Below the pieces are notes generated by a model, which worked only from the letters and a program-made list of their open reading frames with translations, had not been told where the DNA came from and did no database searches. The position numbers were made by a program, and so were the translations under genes. Below are positions 23,701 to 40,506 of a DNA stretch of 64,000 nucleotides, piece after piece. This DNA is from Diploscapter coronatus. Lineage: Eukaryota > Nematoda > Chromadorea > Rhabditida > Rhabditidae. Where the stretch lies: the NCBI GenBank assembly GCA_964036155.1, contig OZ038422.1, positions 71,075,201-71,139,200 of the forward strand, in the 5' to 3' direction. Numbering within the stretch: the stretch's first letter is position 1; each line of letters starts with the position of its first letter.

Positions 23701-26478
23701 TTTCATTTTCTCGAAGAACAAAAATAAATGAAGGGAACACTCCGAAAAAAAATCAGCTTACATAAAGAGTGAACGGATCCTGTCTGACAGCCTGCGTCCT
23801 CCCACAAGGGCAGGTGGAAATGAACGTCTTGTTGCTGCGGTGATTCGTCCACTCGGATTCCGGGACCGAGGCATCGCCAATTGTCGAGTGGGCCTGCCAA
23901 AGTTCATCATCTTTTCATATAAATGCGATTTTTGTAGTTCAAATTTTTGTGCTTAGAAATTATGAGTAAAACATGAAGAAGGAAACGATTACAAAATGGT
24001 GGGCTAAAAATAAAGGAACATAAAGAGAAATTCTTCATACCGGTAATTGACAGGGCTCCCCAGTCAACGAAAGCTGTTCGCAACCGCGCATTCCACCTTG
24101 CCATAGCTGAAATGTTTCTATAAATTTTGAAAAACAAATTATTGAAAAACATACCTGATCACACTTGTTCCGCAATTTTACCATCGTCTGAGCCCTATCA
24201 CCAACAATCACGTTGTCCAGGTAATTCACTGCCAGGGAGAACTAAAAATGAAAATTGAATAAGCGTAAGTTTAAGTAAATTTGAAAATTTTAAAACTGAT
24301 CAAGAAGAGAATCAAAGATAAATCCAACCTTCTGATCATGTTCTGCTCTCGTGAAGACCTGTCGATCTCGTTCCTTCGCCGAGTCTGCATTCGAATATTT
24401 CTCCACGGCATCGTCGATTTGCTTGTCCGTCAGCCTGAAAAATTCAAACTGAAAAAGTACTAAAAATGCAAATTGTGAAAGTTAGCATTTTCCGGCTTCA
24501 AAATTACTTAAATTTTTTTCGCAAATTGTAGGAGAAGCCTTACCAATTCAAAAACTGCAATTCCCTGTTGGTGTGCAGAGTGAAGATATTTTTGATGGCT
24601 TCATTTTCTTGGTAAAATGCTTTCGTTCGAAGTGATGCATTCGATTTGTAACGGTCAATCAGTTCTTTCAATGTGGAAATCTGAAAATCATTTCCTTGAA
24701 AAATTGACTGAAAGGATTTCAGATTTCAGGACGTAAAATAAAAAGTTAACCTTCGGAAAATTTACGTTCGAATCAGTTTTTCACTGTTTCATTTCTACAA
24801 TAAATCACAATCTACCCTTTTCGATTCATTCTCGGCGTTGTTGAAGAAACTGTTGATATTTCGAGTGAAGAATTGTCGAAACGAAATTCCTGAATTGACC
24901 GTTGTCGGGGTTTCCAGGGAGAAATCATCTGCAATAGAAATTTTCATTTTTGTCAGAAGAAAAATTTCTTACCGCTCATTACGAGTGACAGAATCTCATC
25001 CAGCGGATTGTAGAGAGTCGCACTGGGAGAAATCAGATGAACGAAGGGAGTCACTTCGTCCAGGGCTGCCAGAGATTGGTCACTAAAATGGAAAAAATAA
25101 AAATTTAAGCGGTGTAAAATCGTTTACTCGCTAGTTCACCCTCTATAAAATCTCAATAAACTTATACCTCTGAAGTTCTAACTAGCAGATAAGGTCATAA
25201 TTCTGTGTGAAAATTCTCTTTGAAATATTCAGGAAATAATCATTAAAAAATATTACCCCGGTGCTTCAATCAACTGATAGGCCTTCAAAATCGCGTGTAT
25301 CTGATTCTCCATACTCTGCTCGAGTTTCTCGTAGATTTCACGCTAGAACATTGTTTATGAAACAAAAATATGGCAATGCGTACCTTCTTAGCATTTCCGA
25401 GGAATTTCCTAATGTTATTTCGATGGAATCCGAACAACAGAAGCGGACAAGTCAGTCGGTCGAACATAGGGCTGTCCTCGCTCCGACCCAACTGTTTCAA
25501 ACGGAGTCTGAAAATTTGGTTTTATTTTCAGATGAGCAAACCTTTAACGAAATAAAAGAAAGACGATCTAGCTTTAACAAATTTCTAAATTAAAGATAAT
25601 TAAGGAAACTGTAATACGACTAGAAATGGTTAAGATTCCTGTTTCTCGGCCATTTGAAAAATATAAAAAAAAAAAAAAAAAGTATCACCTCATTTTGTTG
25701 ATGGACTTGAATTTCCTAGCGATAGCCGAGTCGAACCTGGGCGTGGCCTCGACGAACAGCAGGAAATGTGAATTTAGGAAGAGGAAATGCAGCAATCGGT
25801 CGTGCGACTCCTCGCTCTCGCGCAGCTTGTCCCAGAAATTCTGCAATTGCAAGAAAAATTGGTTAATTTCCAAAAATAAACCTGTACCTTTTCATATCGA
25901 GTCGCAAATACTTTCACCAAATTTGTGTTGTCCTCGATTCCGTTCAAAACGAGAAACAATGCGTTGTGTTGCGGAGAATAATAAGTCAGAATCTGAAACG
26001 ATAAAATGCAATTTTTTAATTCTAGAACTAGAATAGTCCAGGTTCGCGAAAATTTGAAAAAAAAAAAAATATAAACTCACAGAAAGCGTTTCGTGAATCG
26101 GAGTGTAGGACGGAAAAACGCCGTTCTTGATCAGGTCGTTGATGTCCTCGCCCTTGCCTCGATCGACGCTGTCTTTCCCAATCTGGAAAAATACATAAAT
26201 AAGCAAAAAATAAAGTCTAGTTTTATTTTTTGAAGAACTGTTCAAATTAACCAAAATCAAAACTTTTTTGTTTTAATTTTGCGCTTTGAATAATTATTTC
26301 GATAATTGGAAGAACTAACTAAAATTTAAAAATAAAGATAACTGGCCAATGAACTCACCAACGAAACGACGACAGTCTCTTTGTCGAGATGTTCTTTCAA
26401 CTCCTCTTCTGCACTCTGCAACCAATCCTCCAATCGAAGATATCCATTCGTCTTCCTTTCTGTCTCATCGCTCGACAT
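20781..26478 (-). CDS. smg-8: SMG-8, nonsense-mediated mRNA decay factor
   Basis: Roughly twenty short exons run from ATG 26478 (MSSDETERKTNGYLRLEDWL) to TAA 20783-20781, on the order of 900 residues. Landmarks match SMG8: EQSMENQIHAILK (human EDQIYRIFRK), CPCGRTQAVRQDPF (human CNCGRKQAPRDDPF) with nearby Cys, FIGFDYECPRGHRF (human FVGFEYEDSRGRRF) and LMRIHVVTPKAPVEV (human LMRLFVVVPDAPLQI). SMG8 with SMG9 binds and restrains the SMG1 kinase that phosphorylates UPF1. An acidic Ser-rich region lies in the middle (DENEENSD, SSSDSSFLDD). The N-terminal G-domain-like part looks short compared with human, so an upstream exon may be missing. The intron near 23.0-23.25 kb contains an unusual run of ggcccggcccg words. 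Confidence 0.85.
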
Positions 26479-27549
26479 TCTCTGAACATAATTAGGGTAG
26501 CTAACGAGAAAATCGGGGCAATTATCGAAAAGTTATCGAGAAGAATAGTGAACATCGATAATCAACAGAAAAGCAAATTGATTGCTCCAATGCGAAAAAC
26601 GCGGACCAGTGCGAATGGAGGCAATATTTGAAGAGGGACTTTTCATCACCTATGTATTCCTCGGAAATAAAGCGATTCCAAACTAAAATTTCATGTGCGA
26701 AATATTATCGATAAATAGATGAACAATTCTCCTTCTCTGGTACCCAACAAATTTCCAATAAAACTCGGTAAAAATGGCTGTAAAACTTGAAAAATTCAAA
26801 TAAACGAGTGGGACCCAAATAAGTTTTACGATAGTAAAACTTTTACCTATCATAGTTAAGAGAGTGTATTTTTAAGACTCGAGCAGTTGTACGGATTTAA
26901 AAAAAAAAAAAAGTCTGAAAAAACATGATTTAACCAGAGGTGGATACCCCTATGGATCCTAATTACAAAATCGCGAAGATTAGACCCGACTCCCAAAAGT
27001 GGGCGGAGCTATGCTAATTCGAATATTCTTTGGTGGATAACGGATTTGAAAGTATAATGAATCAAAACATTTGACATTTCTTTATCCCTGTCTTTCGAAT
27101 ATCGTCCATCTTCTCCATTATATCACATTCAAATCGTGCAAAAACAGCCATCCTCCATTAACCATCCTCAATTTTGCACTGAAAGCAAGTTGATTTTCGA
27201 GAACATTGATGGTTCATTTCTTTCTATCTCAAAATATTGCTCTTTCAGAAATCGTCTAGCTGCATACCGCTTTTCGCCATTTGACTGTTTTCGTTTTCCT
27301 CTATCTTGTGAACGATCATTCTTTCTCTGACTTTTCCATTTTCCAAGCATTTCCTCTAAGCAAATCTCAGAGCAAAACCATTTAATCTATTTTTATCCTA
27401 AGATCGATTTTTCAACCTAAAAATTTGAATTTCAGATATCGTATCTCAAATAATGTTCGTCTAAATCGAACATTTTCGAAGTCTAAATCGTCTTATTTTG
27501 AACAAAATCTATTTTTGCAAATATGAATATTGGAAGAAAGAAAATCAAT
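26479..27549. other. Divergent intergenic region
   Basis: Shared upstream region of smg-8 (-) and the next gene (+). AT-rich with an A12 run near 26900. No gene seen. Confidence 0.45.
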
Positions 27550-28299
27550 ATGCTCCCATTTTTATCCTTACAGGTATTTCAAAACAATAAATACTAAAGA
27601 AACTTACTTTTTATAGGCGCCCGATCGCTCGACTCGGATCTCGGTGCCGAACCAACCTTCTCTCCATACGGCTTCTCCTGTCGCTATCGACACTTCGAGT
27701 GAGAGGGCAGAAAATGACTCGATCCCGTCCAGCGTGGCTTTCGAGATCGCCACCTACAAGGACTGGCAGAAGGCAACGGGATCTCGCAGCTCTTCCTGCG
27801 CCCATTGCGACTACAGACTAGACGACGCACAGAACGATAGCGTCGGTCTAGTCATTGTCTGCCAGGGAAGGTATGGGTGTTTTTCAAGATAATTATAAGT
27901 AAAAAATGAATTTTCTCATTTTCAGCAAGATGTAATCGCATCTCTCCACGTGGTCAAGCCGACGGTCAACCAGGTCGACCTTGAAAAGTTCAAGAAGTAC
28001 GACAACGACCTCGGCAATTCGGAAAGACAGCCTTGGCGCTTTCCAACCCGCCCCGAGAATAAGCCTAAGAAGTTCGAGAAAAAGTCGAAGGTAAGATAAA
28101 ACGGAATTCTGGTTGTCATCGAGTGATATTCTAGGTTCGCAACTGCATTCCGTTTTTAAGGGCGACCTACGCCGTCTTGCAGGTCGCCCCGTTCTTGAAT
28201 GTAGTTGCTGCACTTTTATTCACTCCTAAGCTGGGGAGTTGGGTGTGCGGCCTGATCATCATGAACCTTCTCACCACTGCCATCGTGACTTTCGCTTAG
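27550..28299 (+). CDS. Unrecognised protein with hydrophobic C-terminus; frame conflict at intron
   Basis: Coding stretches with biased codons: 27617-27871 (ISVPNQPSLHT to SVGLVIVCQG, with a CAHCDY pair), 27926-28090 (DVIASLHVVKPTVNQ, DLEKFKKYDNDLGNSE, lysine-rich end) and 28136-28299 (IPFLRATYAVLQVAPFLNVV, then two hydrophobic helices and TAG). A tentative start exon is 27550-27573 (MLPFLSLQ), which joins in phase. The good donor at 27872 (AGGTATGG) leaves phase 2, but the next exon is open only in phase 0 after the CAG acceptor, so the first join does not work as written. A weak donor after GTCG (phase 1) with acceptor CAAG would repair it. The C-terminal part suggests a membrane protein. 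Family unknown. Confidence 0.5.
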
Positions 28300-28546
28300 T
28301 CTTTAGCCGCCTCCGGAGACATTCGTAAGTGATTTTCTGTTTCTATAAGACTGACTGGCTTAGTTCACGTGAGGGAGGCTTTAATACGAGCTCTGCATCC
28401 ATTTTCTCGTCTTTTTAAAATTTCAAGATCGGCAAATAAAGCGTCATTCTGAGTTCTCTAAGTCTTCCAAGAAGTTCTTCTCTGACTTGATCAGGAGATT
28501 AACACCTTTTTATACAATTTAAGAAATCAAATATTTAAGTTTTCAG

Positions 28547-28566
28547 GTGTGTGTGTGTGTGTGTGT
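28547..28566. repeat. GT dinucleotide microsatellite
   Basis: About ten GT units directly behind TTTTCAG, possibly in the 3' UTR of the upstream gene. Confidence 0.85.
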
Positions 28567-28863
28567 TATTGTGTGGCGGGAAGTGATGTTCGTCTACCTT
28601 CTCGTAGTACTTCCTGGATATATCCTGCAAGGGATGACTGAACGACGGACGACAATTTGATCTATAGAAATCTCTAAATATTGTTCTCGTTTTATTTAAA
28701 ATTTGAAATAGATAATAAATTATGTATGTAATTAATAAATGACTAGTTCAAAACTTAAAGAAAGAAATTTTCATAACTATGCATACTCTAACATTCTCAT
28801 TTTTGCATTTATTTACCTTTCGGATAAAACCACGAAGAATTCAAATTCAAATAAATAAAAGCC

Positions 28864-31351
28864 CTAAAAATTGGTTTGTTTGATGAAAATGGGTGGGGTT
28901 TGTGATTTCGATGTGTCCTGCGAGGTTCTGCAGGAATTCTTAAACAATAAGAAATGCATTATCCAAGGGGGCGACAATAAAGATATATCTACGGAAAATG
29001 GGAGTAGTAAATTGATAGCATTCAAGTATTCTCCCGGTATAAAGTTGATCAGATATGTGATGTACATCATCTGAAATAAAAAATGGATAAAATTTTTATA
29101 TTTGTAAATAACAATATCTACATAAAAGCGTTTGGATAGTTGTCATGACGACATGATTTTACTAACCCAAAATATCGCGCTTTATTGAAAATTTGAGGTT
29201 TAATTAGAAAAATATGAGTTGTCACAAAAGACATTATAATAACTAATCCAGGGTTCATCATTTTTAATGATCTTATTATTTGTTGAAACCCACCTCAATC
29301 GTGAGCTGCCCTATGAGTGACATGGCCAATATTTCAGTAATAATCAACAATCGTTTCTCCACTACCCTGACTGACGCAGATTTGATGTAACGCAATCTGG
29401 ACAGAGTGGCCACAGTGAAAATGGTAGTCGTCAATGCGGTGAATATTGTGAGGACCATAGCTATCATCACGTTTCTGGGCTGGATATCAAATTTAGCAAC
29501 TATTTGGAAGCCTCGAGTCCTCAAGCTATACGAAATAGGGTAAGGAATGGTAGGGAAAATGATTCTTTTCTCACACTATTTCGCATGGCTTGAGAACTTG
29601 GGGTCTCCAACTTGCCAAATATAACAAATTATTTTATTTGAAAAATATTTAATTTATAAGAATGGAATTCTAATTAGGAGATTTTAAAGGTTTTTAATGA
29701 TTACAGCTCAAATTAAATTGAAACTTTAACTTTATTCATGGTTTAGAGAAAAATACCGAAATCATTTTAATAGCGCTTACCCAAGAGAAATTTTGATAAT
29801 AAGCCAATAGAAATCCACCCTCCGGATTGCTCGTATAATGGACTTTGGCGAGTAATATATGCCACGTAAATGGAAGAGGTGAAATGATGATCAACACGAT
29901 AAATCTGTTGATGTTACGTTTCCAGAACTGAAATTGTAAAGCGATAAAAATATTAGGTAACTCGAATGTTTTCACGCATAAAATTTCACCACTTAAAAAT
30001 ATATCACCTCATACCAAATGGTACAACACAATATACCCTACCCTACCCGATCTAGCCAAGCGGCAAAATTTGTTACGTGATAAAGAAGGGGAATTTAGGT
30101 TAGGGGCGATTTGTAACATGAGTGAGTTGATTTTCAGCAAAATTACCAGATTCCCTAGTAATTTTCGCTACTCTGTATTTCATCAAAATCTGGCCGTTTC
30201 TCAGTTTTCTAGCTTCTCATTCGCACTCTCACTTTCAAACGTTCTCTCGTTTATCTGCTAAATTTATTAAAAATTATTGCAAAGGGGAGAGTCGTGATCG
30301 TTGTCAAATGGTGTTTCTAAACTTTGCCACTGCGTTACAGTCGCTTCATTTCTCTCGTTAACTAAAGATCGATGTTTCGGGGAAAAGGGATGAGAGAGTG
30401 AACAAGAAGCTAGAAAACTGAGAGCTAAGGCTAGATTTCGATGAAAAACGGTGTATAAATCGCCCCAAACTCGAAAATTTGTAGTTTAAAAGAAAAGGAA
30501 TGATTTTATATGACCTTGTCGTAAGCAAGTCCAAGATACGTCGAAGTGAACCGATTGAAACTTATCGCTAATATGGAGAAGTTCGATAGATATGAAAGAT
30601 ACATTTTCAAGAAAAACACCACGCATACAGGGATTCCTAAACTTTATTATTATTATATTTTTTTTAGATTTTTATGTTGACTCATTTTGAAGATAAAATT
30701 AGCTAGTAAAATAGGACAAAGTATACAGGAACCTTCCAGCAACATAAATTATAAATCAGAAAATTTACGGCTTTTGTCCACAATACGTGACATTTCCTTA
30801 TCCTATTTTTATCCGTTACTAACTAACTACTTCCTATGTATATAAATCATTCCAACTACTTGTAATACTAGATTCGAGCTTGGTGAGCTTTTTATGTATA
30901 AATTTTAGATTAAAAGTTAGGTAACTTGAAAAAGAGCTGTTAATGAAAGAAAATCCTATGTTCCTTCTGGTTTCAAATTTCCAAATTTTTAACTAAGTAA
31001 CGTTATTATTATTTAATTATTATTATTGTTGTTTAAATTGAAACTCAATCGATTTAAATCCTAACCTTGAGGGAACCCAATTATGAGCCGCGGAAATAGA
31101 CCTGTCTCTATTAACCGATTGGACATGTGGAATATAAAGGCGCAAATATTAATGTACCCATCGACAATGAATAATTTATAGAACGTGATCTTATATGATG
31201 GACTCTTCAATAAGTTCAATATAACCAGGACGTATCGAATAATGCTTGGCACACCATAACTAAGGTGAATCGCAAAAGCAATAGTCAGATATTGAGAAGG
31301 AGGCAAATTAGCGAATGACTCATTTCCCTGTGCGTTAGGGCGGCTATTCAT
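28864..31351 (-). CDS. Serpentine receptor class gamma (srg-type) chemoreceptor
   Basis: Five exons join in phase: 31351-31066, 30636-30515, about 29939-29790, about 29529-29294 and about 29070-28864. The first has YGVPSIIRYVLVILNLL and FYKLFIVDGYINI, the Srg-type TM1-TM2 signature. The second is LKMYLSYLSNFSILAISFNRFTS (quoted in part: SNFSILAISFNRFTS), TM3 with its Asn-Arg end. The third is FWKRNINRFIVLIIISPLPF. The fourth has MVLTIFTALTTTIFTVATLS, then charged LRYIKSASVRVVEKR. The fifth has the last helix and PPWIMHFLLF. Seven hydrophobic segments are expected in all. Such receptors act in sensory neurons. A fold-back element sits in the second intron (30100-30468). Confidence 0.85.
30100..30468. 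repeat. Large fold-back element in srg intron
   Basis: Outer ends aggggcgatttgta (30102-30115) and tataaatcgcccc (30454-30466) are inverted. Longer inner arms 30178-30232 and 30389-30446 match in reverse complement around ctcagttttctagcttct. This is about 370 bases in total with no protein frame, so a MITE-like non-autonomous element is likely. Confidence 0.7.
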
Positions 31352-33453
31352 TATGTTATAAGCTGCTGAAAATATTGTATATAAAATAAGTTTTCATTCA
31401 GATAATACGTGTATAATAAAAAGAAGAATAGGACAAAATTCAATTTCTAACGAGAATAAATTCAAGATAGATTTAATTAAGGTTCCCAAGCTCCGCCTCT
31501 GCAAAGTGCGTTTGCGGTAGAAATACGGTAGTTTAAAGCACAAAACTTAGGAAGGAATACCTCTCAAACTCAAGACGTCCAGAAAAATCTAACTCAGATT
31601 GACGATAAACCTGATAAAGGAGTTCTGTGCAAAAAAATCAAAACAAACTAGCCGCATACAACCATGCACAAGTAATATTTCGTTTGTGAAAATGGTATAA
31701 TTTTAAAATCGAGAGAAGTTAGTAGTGAAATTTCCTGATTAGAACATACTGAAATCATGAGATCTGAAATCTCCACTTTATATGTGCTAAACTCTAATTA
31801 CCTATATACGTATTTTTACTGAAATAGACCGAAAAAAATAGGAAAGACGTCGAATTAGAATGACTAAAGTATTATGATGTTGCACTGCGCAATTCATCTA
31901 ACGCTAAAATACTCGTTTTTATGTGCTTTATCTCAAAGGTTGACTCGTTTTATAGGAATTATCAATTAACGCATTACATTTTCCTAGCGGGATTCCTTAA
32001 TTCGCGTTAACTCAAATTTAACATAGACAGAAGCTGTAAATGCTCAAATTAGTCAATTTTGAATATGGATCTTAATGGATACCTGAAATTTTGGTGGAAT
32101 TTGAGAATAGGGGTTTTGTAGAAAATTTCAAGCTCTACAAAAGTCTCCGTTGGGCCGATCCTAAGAAATCAAAGAAAAACGCATATTTTTCGGTGTTAAA
32201 GGTTGACAAAAAACCTCGAAAATCCGATCTGATGGGCACACGCTTGATATACTGTTTCTATATAAGTATGAGGATGATTTCCTGAAATTTTCAAATCTCT
32301 ACGATGAGTGCTCCTCAACTCGTCAAAGTTATCTCTTTTCGTTTGCACAAAAATTGCGAAAATTAGCAAGTTTGATGTGTAGGTTGTTATTTTGTCAATT
32401 GTAAGCATTCTTTTGGCTCATTTTCAAAACCTACCACCGGCAAAGAAACGACTCAATTGGATAATGACTTGTAAAATAAGATATTTTGGGAGAAAAATGA
32501 TCAATTGTCGAATGAAATATATCAAAAATCAATTAACATTCCAATTTTTACTGAGGAAAAATCGTGTTCTCCAGGCCGAATACAGTTAGAAGTCATCAAA
32601 AAACCGGATCTAACACCTATCCGACGTCTTTGGTCCGGGCAGCTTCGAGAATTACAGAGAATCTGTTTTAAGATCTATAAAAATAAAAAAAATAATCATG
32701 AAATTTAACCTGATACATAACGAGATATGAATTTTTAAAAATTTCTTTCATGAAAATTACTCTGATTTTACACATTTGGCTATCTATTTGACCCCAGGAA
32801 CCACATTTGTTTTTCGAAAAAGTTACATATTTTTATTCAGAACTAAATTCTCTACAAAATAAGGTCATTTTCAGCCGGTTCCCCAAGACATCGATGGGGT
32901 CAAAATCGCGAAAAACTGCCGCCGGTCATGGTCACTTTTTCGAATTTTAATTCTTTGGCGAGAAGTTATTGATTGTAGCAGATGATCGTAGTTAAATTAT
33001 TTGTAGTTTTTCATGGGCTATTTAATGCTGAAAACCGCATTCGATTTGGCTCAGAAATAAGAAAGTTACGAATTTTTTCCGAGGTCGGATCTGTCAAAAA
33101 TTCGAATTACCGTAATCCTGCATACGATAATTTTTATGAAATACAAACCACACCATGAGAATCAGCGTGAAAAACTGAACAAAATATGTGAAAATCAGCC
33201 AAATCGACGGACCCCTGTTCCGCATCACTTTGAATAATACTGACATTCACTCTTAAAGTACTTTGATTTTTGCCTATGACAAATTGAATCTTTCTCACTA
33301 TCATTTCGATATTTTATTGCTACTTGCCAATTTAAAAGATTTTTTTTGCAATTTCTTATCGACTAATATATTTTTTTCATGTAAAATGATAAAATAAACT
33401 AAAATTAAAAAAATTATTCCTCCTAAATTTTTTCAATAACAACAACAATGAGT
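31352..33453. other. Intergenic, repeat-bearing
   Basis: About 2.1 kb between two minus-strand genes. It contains repeat copy 2 (31485-31740). The remaining open frames show no splice-consistent coding signal. The sequence 32.0-33.3 kb has the look of decayed repeats. Confidence 0.4.
31485..31740. repeat. Diverged dispersed repeat, copy 2
   Basis: Partner of 19905-20165: ordered shared words ctccgcctctgcaaa, ggtagaaatacggtag, gacgataaacct and gcatacaaccatgc. Confidence 0.45.
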
Positions 33454-37339
<3,886 letters not shown>

Positions 37340-38145
37340 TTGTGAAGAAAATTATGCATGATCCAATTGGACTGTCCGATCTGTGCAGCTGACTGATGTG
37401 ATTCGATCAACAAATTTCTGCTTCCCTTTCCCGCTTAATCATCACTTTTTCTTCCAGTCGCTATTGTCTTTCGCTCTTGAACTTACAGATAAGATTTGTG
37501 CTTTGTGCTCCACAAACTACATTAATCACTGATCAGAAGCAAACTTATTTTGATATTCTTATGACTTATTTTAGAAATAACTTTAGTTCCTAAATGTTAC
37601 AACAAAAATTTTACAACTTTCTTTCTTCCTTTCTCGCCATTGTCCTTTTTTACCGACAAGGATTGCCATTTTTCAGTCTACTATTAATGAAGCTCAAAAC
37701 AAGTGTTTCGATGCTTCTTATGTATGACTCGATCTGAAGATGTCACACCTCTTACTGGGAACACCCCGATTCAGAACTCTATCGAAATAGGTATGTTCCT
37801 ATTTGGGCTAATAGAAAAAGACACCGGATTTTTCTTAAGAAATAGTATGGGGAGACAAGATAGGAAAAGAAAAAAACCGGTGTCTTTTTCTAGGAGCCCC
37901 TATTTGAAACTCGGTCAACCGACCAGGGATATTTCGCTTTAGGCGTAATGCACTCAACGCGTTGTAACAAAACGTCGGGAATAATTATATTATTTTGAGG
38001 AGTGATAAAATAGGGAGGAATTATCTATTCGTCAGGTCAATGATGCAATTGTAACGATCAATCAGCAGTGTTCAGACAAATATTTATTGTACTTGTAGAA
38101 CTTCAAAAGGTCTAAACAAAATGTGTATCCTATTAGACACAAATA
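37340..38145. other. Intergenic with a fold-back element
   Basis: Upstream of the esterase and downstream of the UGT. Apart from the inverted repeat at 37812-37892 nothing was recognised. Confidence 0.45.
37812..37892. repeat. Perfect 16-base inverted repeat
   Basis: tagaaaaagacaccgg (37812-37827) and ccggtgtctttttcta (37877-37892) are exact reverse complements. Flanking bases continue to pair imperfectly inwards. The loop is about 49 bases. Confidence 0.75.
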
Positions 38146-40506
38146 TTACTCCTTTTTACTCTTGCTTGTACCGAATAATCTTCGGATAAGCGATCTAATT
38201 ATCATAATAGATATAACTAGGATAATTATTATCAAGGACACAATCATGAGTAGAAGATCTAAGTTATAATATTGCACGAAAGTGAGATTTCTCCCCGGGT
38301 TTCTCAATCGCTCATCGGCTCCGAATTTCCCAGCGATTTCAATTGTTTTTACCAATTTTTCCTGTGGACTGAACGGTCTTGAAGCAAATAATTCAGCCAC
38401 TTTTTTGGCATTTTTCTTGTAGCTAAAATGCATAATTTTCATTATTCTTTCATTGATTTTGACCTTTCATCAGTTAAAATTTTCTTCGCAGCTTCAACTA
38501 ATTTATCACTTTTCGGGATGTCGAGCTTAAAATATTCGAGCCCTGAAAAGATTGTCTTTGAAAATGTTTAAATCTCAAAACTCCTACCAAATCCATGTCT
38601 CTCAACAATTTTTGCATTTCTCATTTGATCTCCGAACATGGGAATTGTCAGAACAGGTACGCCATTCATTGCACTCTCAAAAACGCTCCCTGCTCCTCCG
38701 TGAGTGATGAATAGAGATATACGGGGATCACCTAAATGAACATTTTGATATTCCAGCTTTTTAGTGAACATACCCAAGATATCATTCTGAGGCAGCCAAT
38801 TTGACAAATGAACATTGTCCAAATGCTTCACGAAGTTGTTTTCCTCAGGTTTTTCATATTTCCAGATGAAAGTTATGTCAGGGAATCTAGGATTTTGAAA
38901 AATATAATATCATAGCAGAAATTTCTAGCGATTCTTACTGTTCGAATAATTTCACCATTGATTGTTTATAACTTTCTGGCATCATGTAAGATTGTGCAAC
39001 GCTTCCGAATGAAATCAGCACATTCCGTCTTCGTTTTGACAAAATCTTACTCCATTTCTAAATAACTCGTCTCAATAAAACTTTTAAGAATCCACACCTC
39101 ATCTAGTGGTTTTGGTTTTTGAGCACCAATTCCACCCAATTCGATAACCGTCGGAAGAACTGGCTTCGAAAAATCAAACAGTGGTTCTGTATTTGCATAA
39201 ATCCACGTGATATTCGAAACTATGTCCTAGGAAAAGTTACAAATAGTTCTTTTGTAAAATAATAAGAAAATTACTTCGATTGTCGGCGCTGCTTTTCCCC
39301 ATTTTAAATCCATACATCTCTGAGTTCCTAAAGAAATTTGTCTTGGAAATAGCCAGGAGACGTAGGACATCCATAGATTGACTGCACGATTGGAGAGCGA
39401 AGTGTCAGCCCTTGCATACGATTGAGATCCTATAAACGTTAAGAAATATTGTATTAGTTGAAGAAAATGAATCACGTAAGGCTCTATGTGATGTCATTTC
39501 TAAGTCCTTTAGTAGAAACTCAATGAAACTAAAATCTTTCTCCAAGTACCTATATTCTGCCTGTTCAACAAAATATGCTACCAACCTATAATATAGCTCG
39601 GTATGACCGGATTGCCAATGAGCAGAGATGTGAACTCGTAGTGAACTGATGAATGAGCTCCGATTATATTCGTTATACCAATAGCATGGAATAGTGCTGA
39701 GAAAAATTATAAATTTCTCAAGAGAGCTGAAAAACTACCTAGTCCCGAAAAATCGAACAGTTCGGTGATTGCCATGTCGAATTTCTCCTCTCTCAGACTA
39801 TTCAAAAGATCATGATCATCGAGAAACACTAAATTTTCTCATTTGTCAAAATTATTGCGAAAATCAGCTACTTTCACACGCATATTGAGATCCCTCACTA
39901 ATAAAACCTGCCGCCTAAAGTTTTGGATGGAAAATGATCATTTTTGATGAATACCCAAAGTACTGAGTTTGCAGTATTTGACGACATTGTCCAGATACTT
40001 TTGAATTCGCTAATGCCGAACGATTTCTCAATTAATACTTTTGCCCGTGGATCTAAAATTGGGTTTAAAATAGTATATTATTGATATTTGGTCATTCATT
40101 TTTAAGTTTGCTAAAAACACATCTAACTCAATGCCACTTTCATCATCCATGAGCAGAAATGACATTGGAAGGGGTAAATGCTATTTTTAAATCCAAAATT
40201 TATTGGACAACGCACTACTAACCAACCTGGTCCATAACTGGTGTAGTTGGCTTTTTCCGTCCCCGTGCCAGGCATATGTTCTTTCAAGATAGGTTGAAAT
40301 ACTGTCTAAAAGGGTATTTTTGAACAAGTCGGGAAACGTTCACCCACAACTTGGTGACCCGCGTCGACAAGAGTATCAGCAATCATTCCGACAAATTTCA
40401 TATGCGAGTATCCAAAAGCTGGCGAATAGACTAATATTTTAAAAGCAACACCATTTACAAATAACAAGAAGAGAATAAAACTAGAGAATAATGTGTGGAA
40501 ATTCAT
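38146..40506 (-). CDS. UDP-glucuronosyltransferase (UGT)
   Basis: Starts at ATG 40506 with a signal peptide (MNFHTLFSSFILFLLFVNGV) followed by ILVYSPAFGYSHMKFVGMIA, the usual UGT N-terminus with its catalytic-type His. Middle exons carry FDMAITELFDFSGL and AHSSVHYEFTSLL. NVLISFGSVAQSYMMP opens the donor domain. The UGT signature is WLPQNDIL, then DPRISLFITHGGAGS, then GVPVLTIPMFGDQMRNA. A membrane helix (LLLMIVSLIIIILVISIMII) and tail SKSKKE follow; KxKxx at the end is an ER-retention motif. It conjugates small lipophilic compounds to a sugar in the ER lumen. A 44-45 nt intron without an in-frame stop splits the signature between DIL and DPR. Length is normal. Confidence 0.93.
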
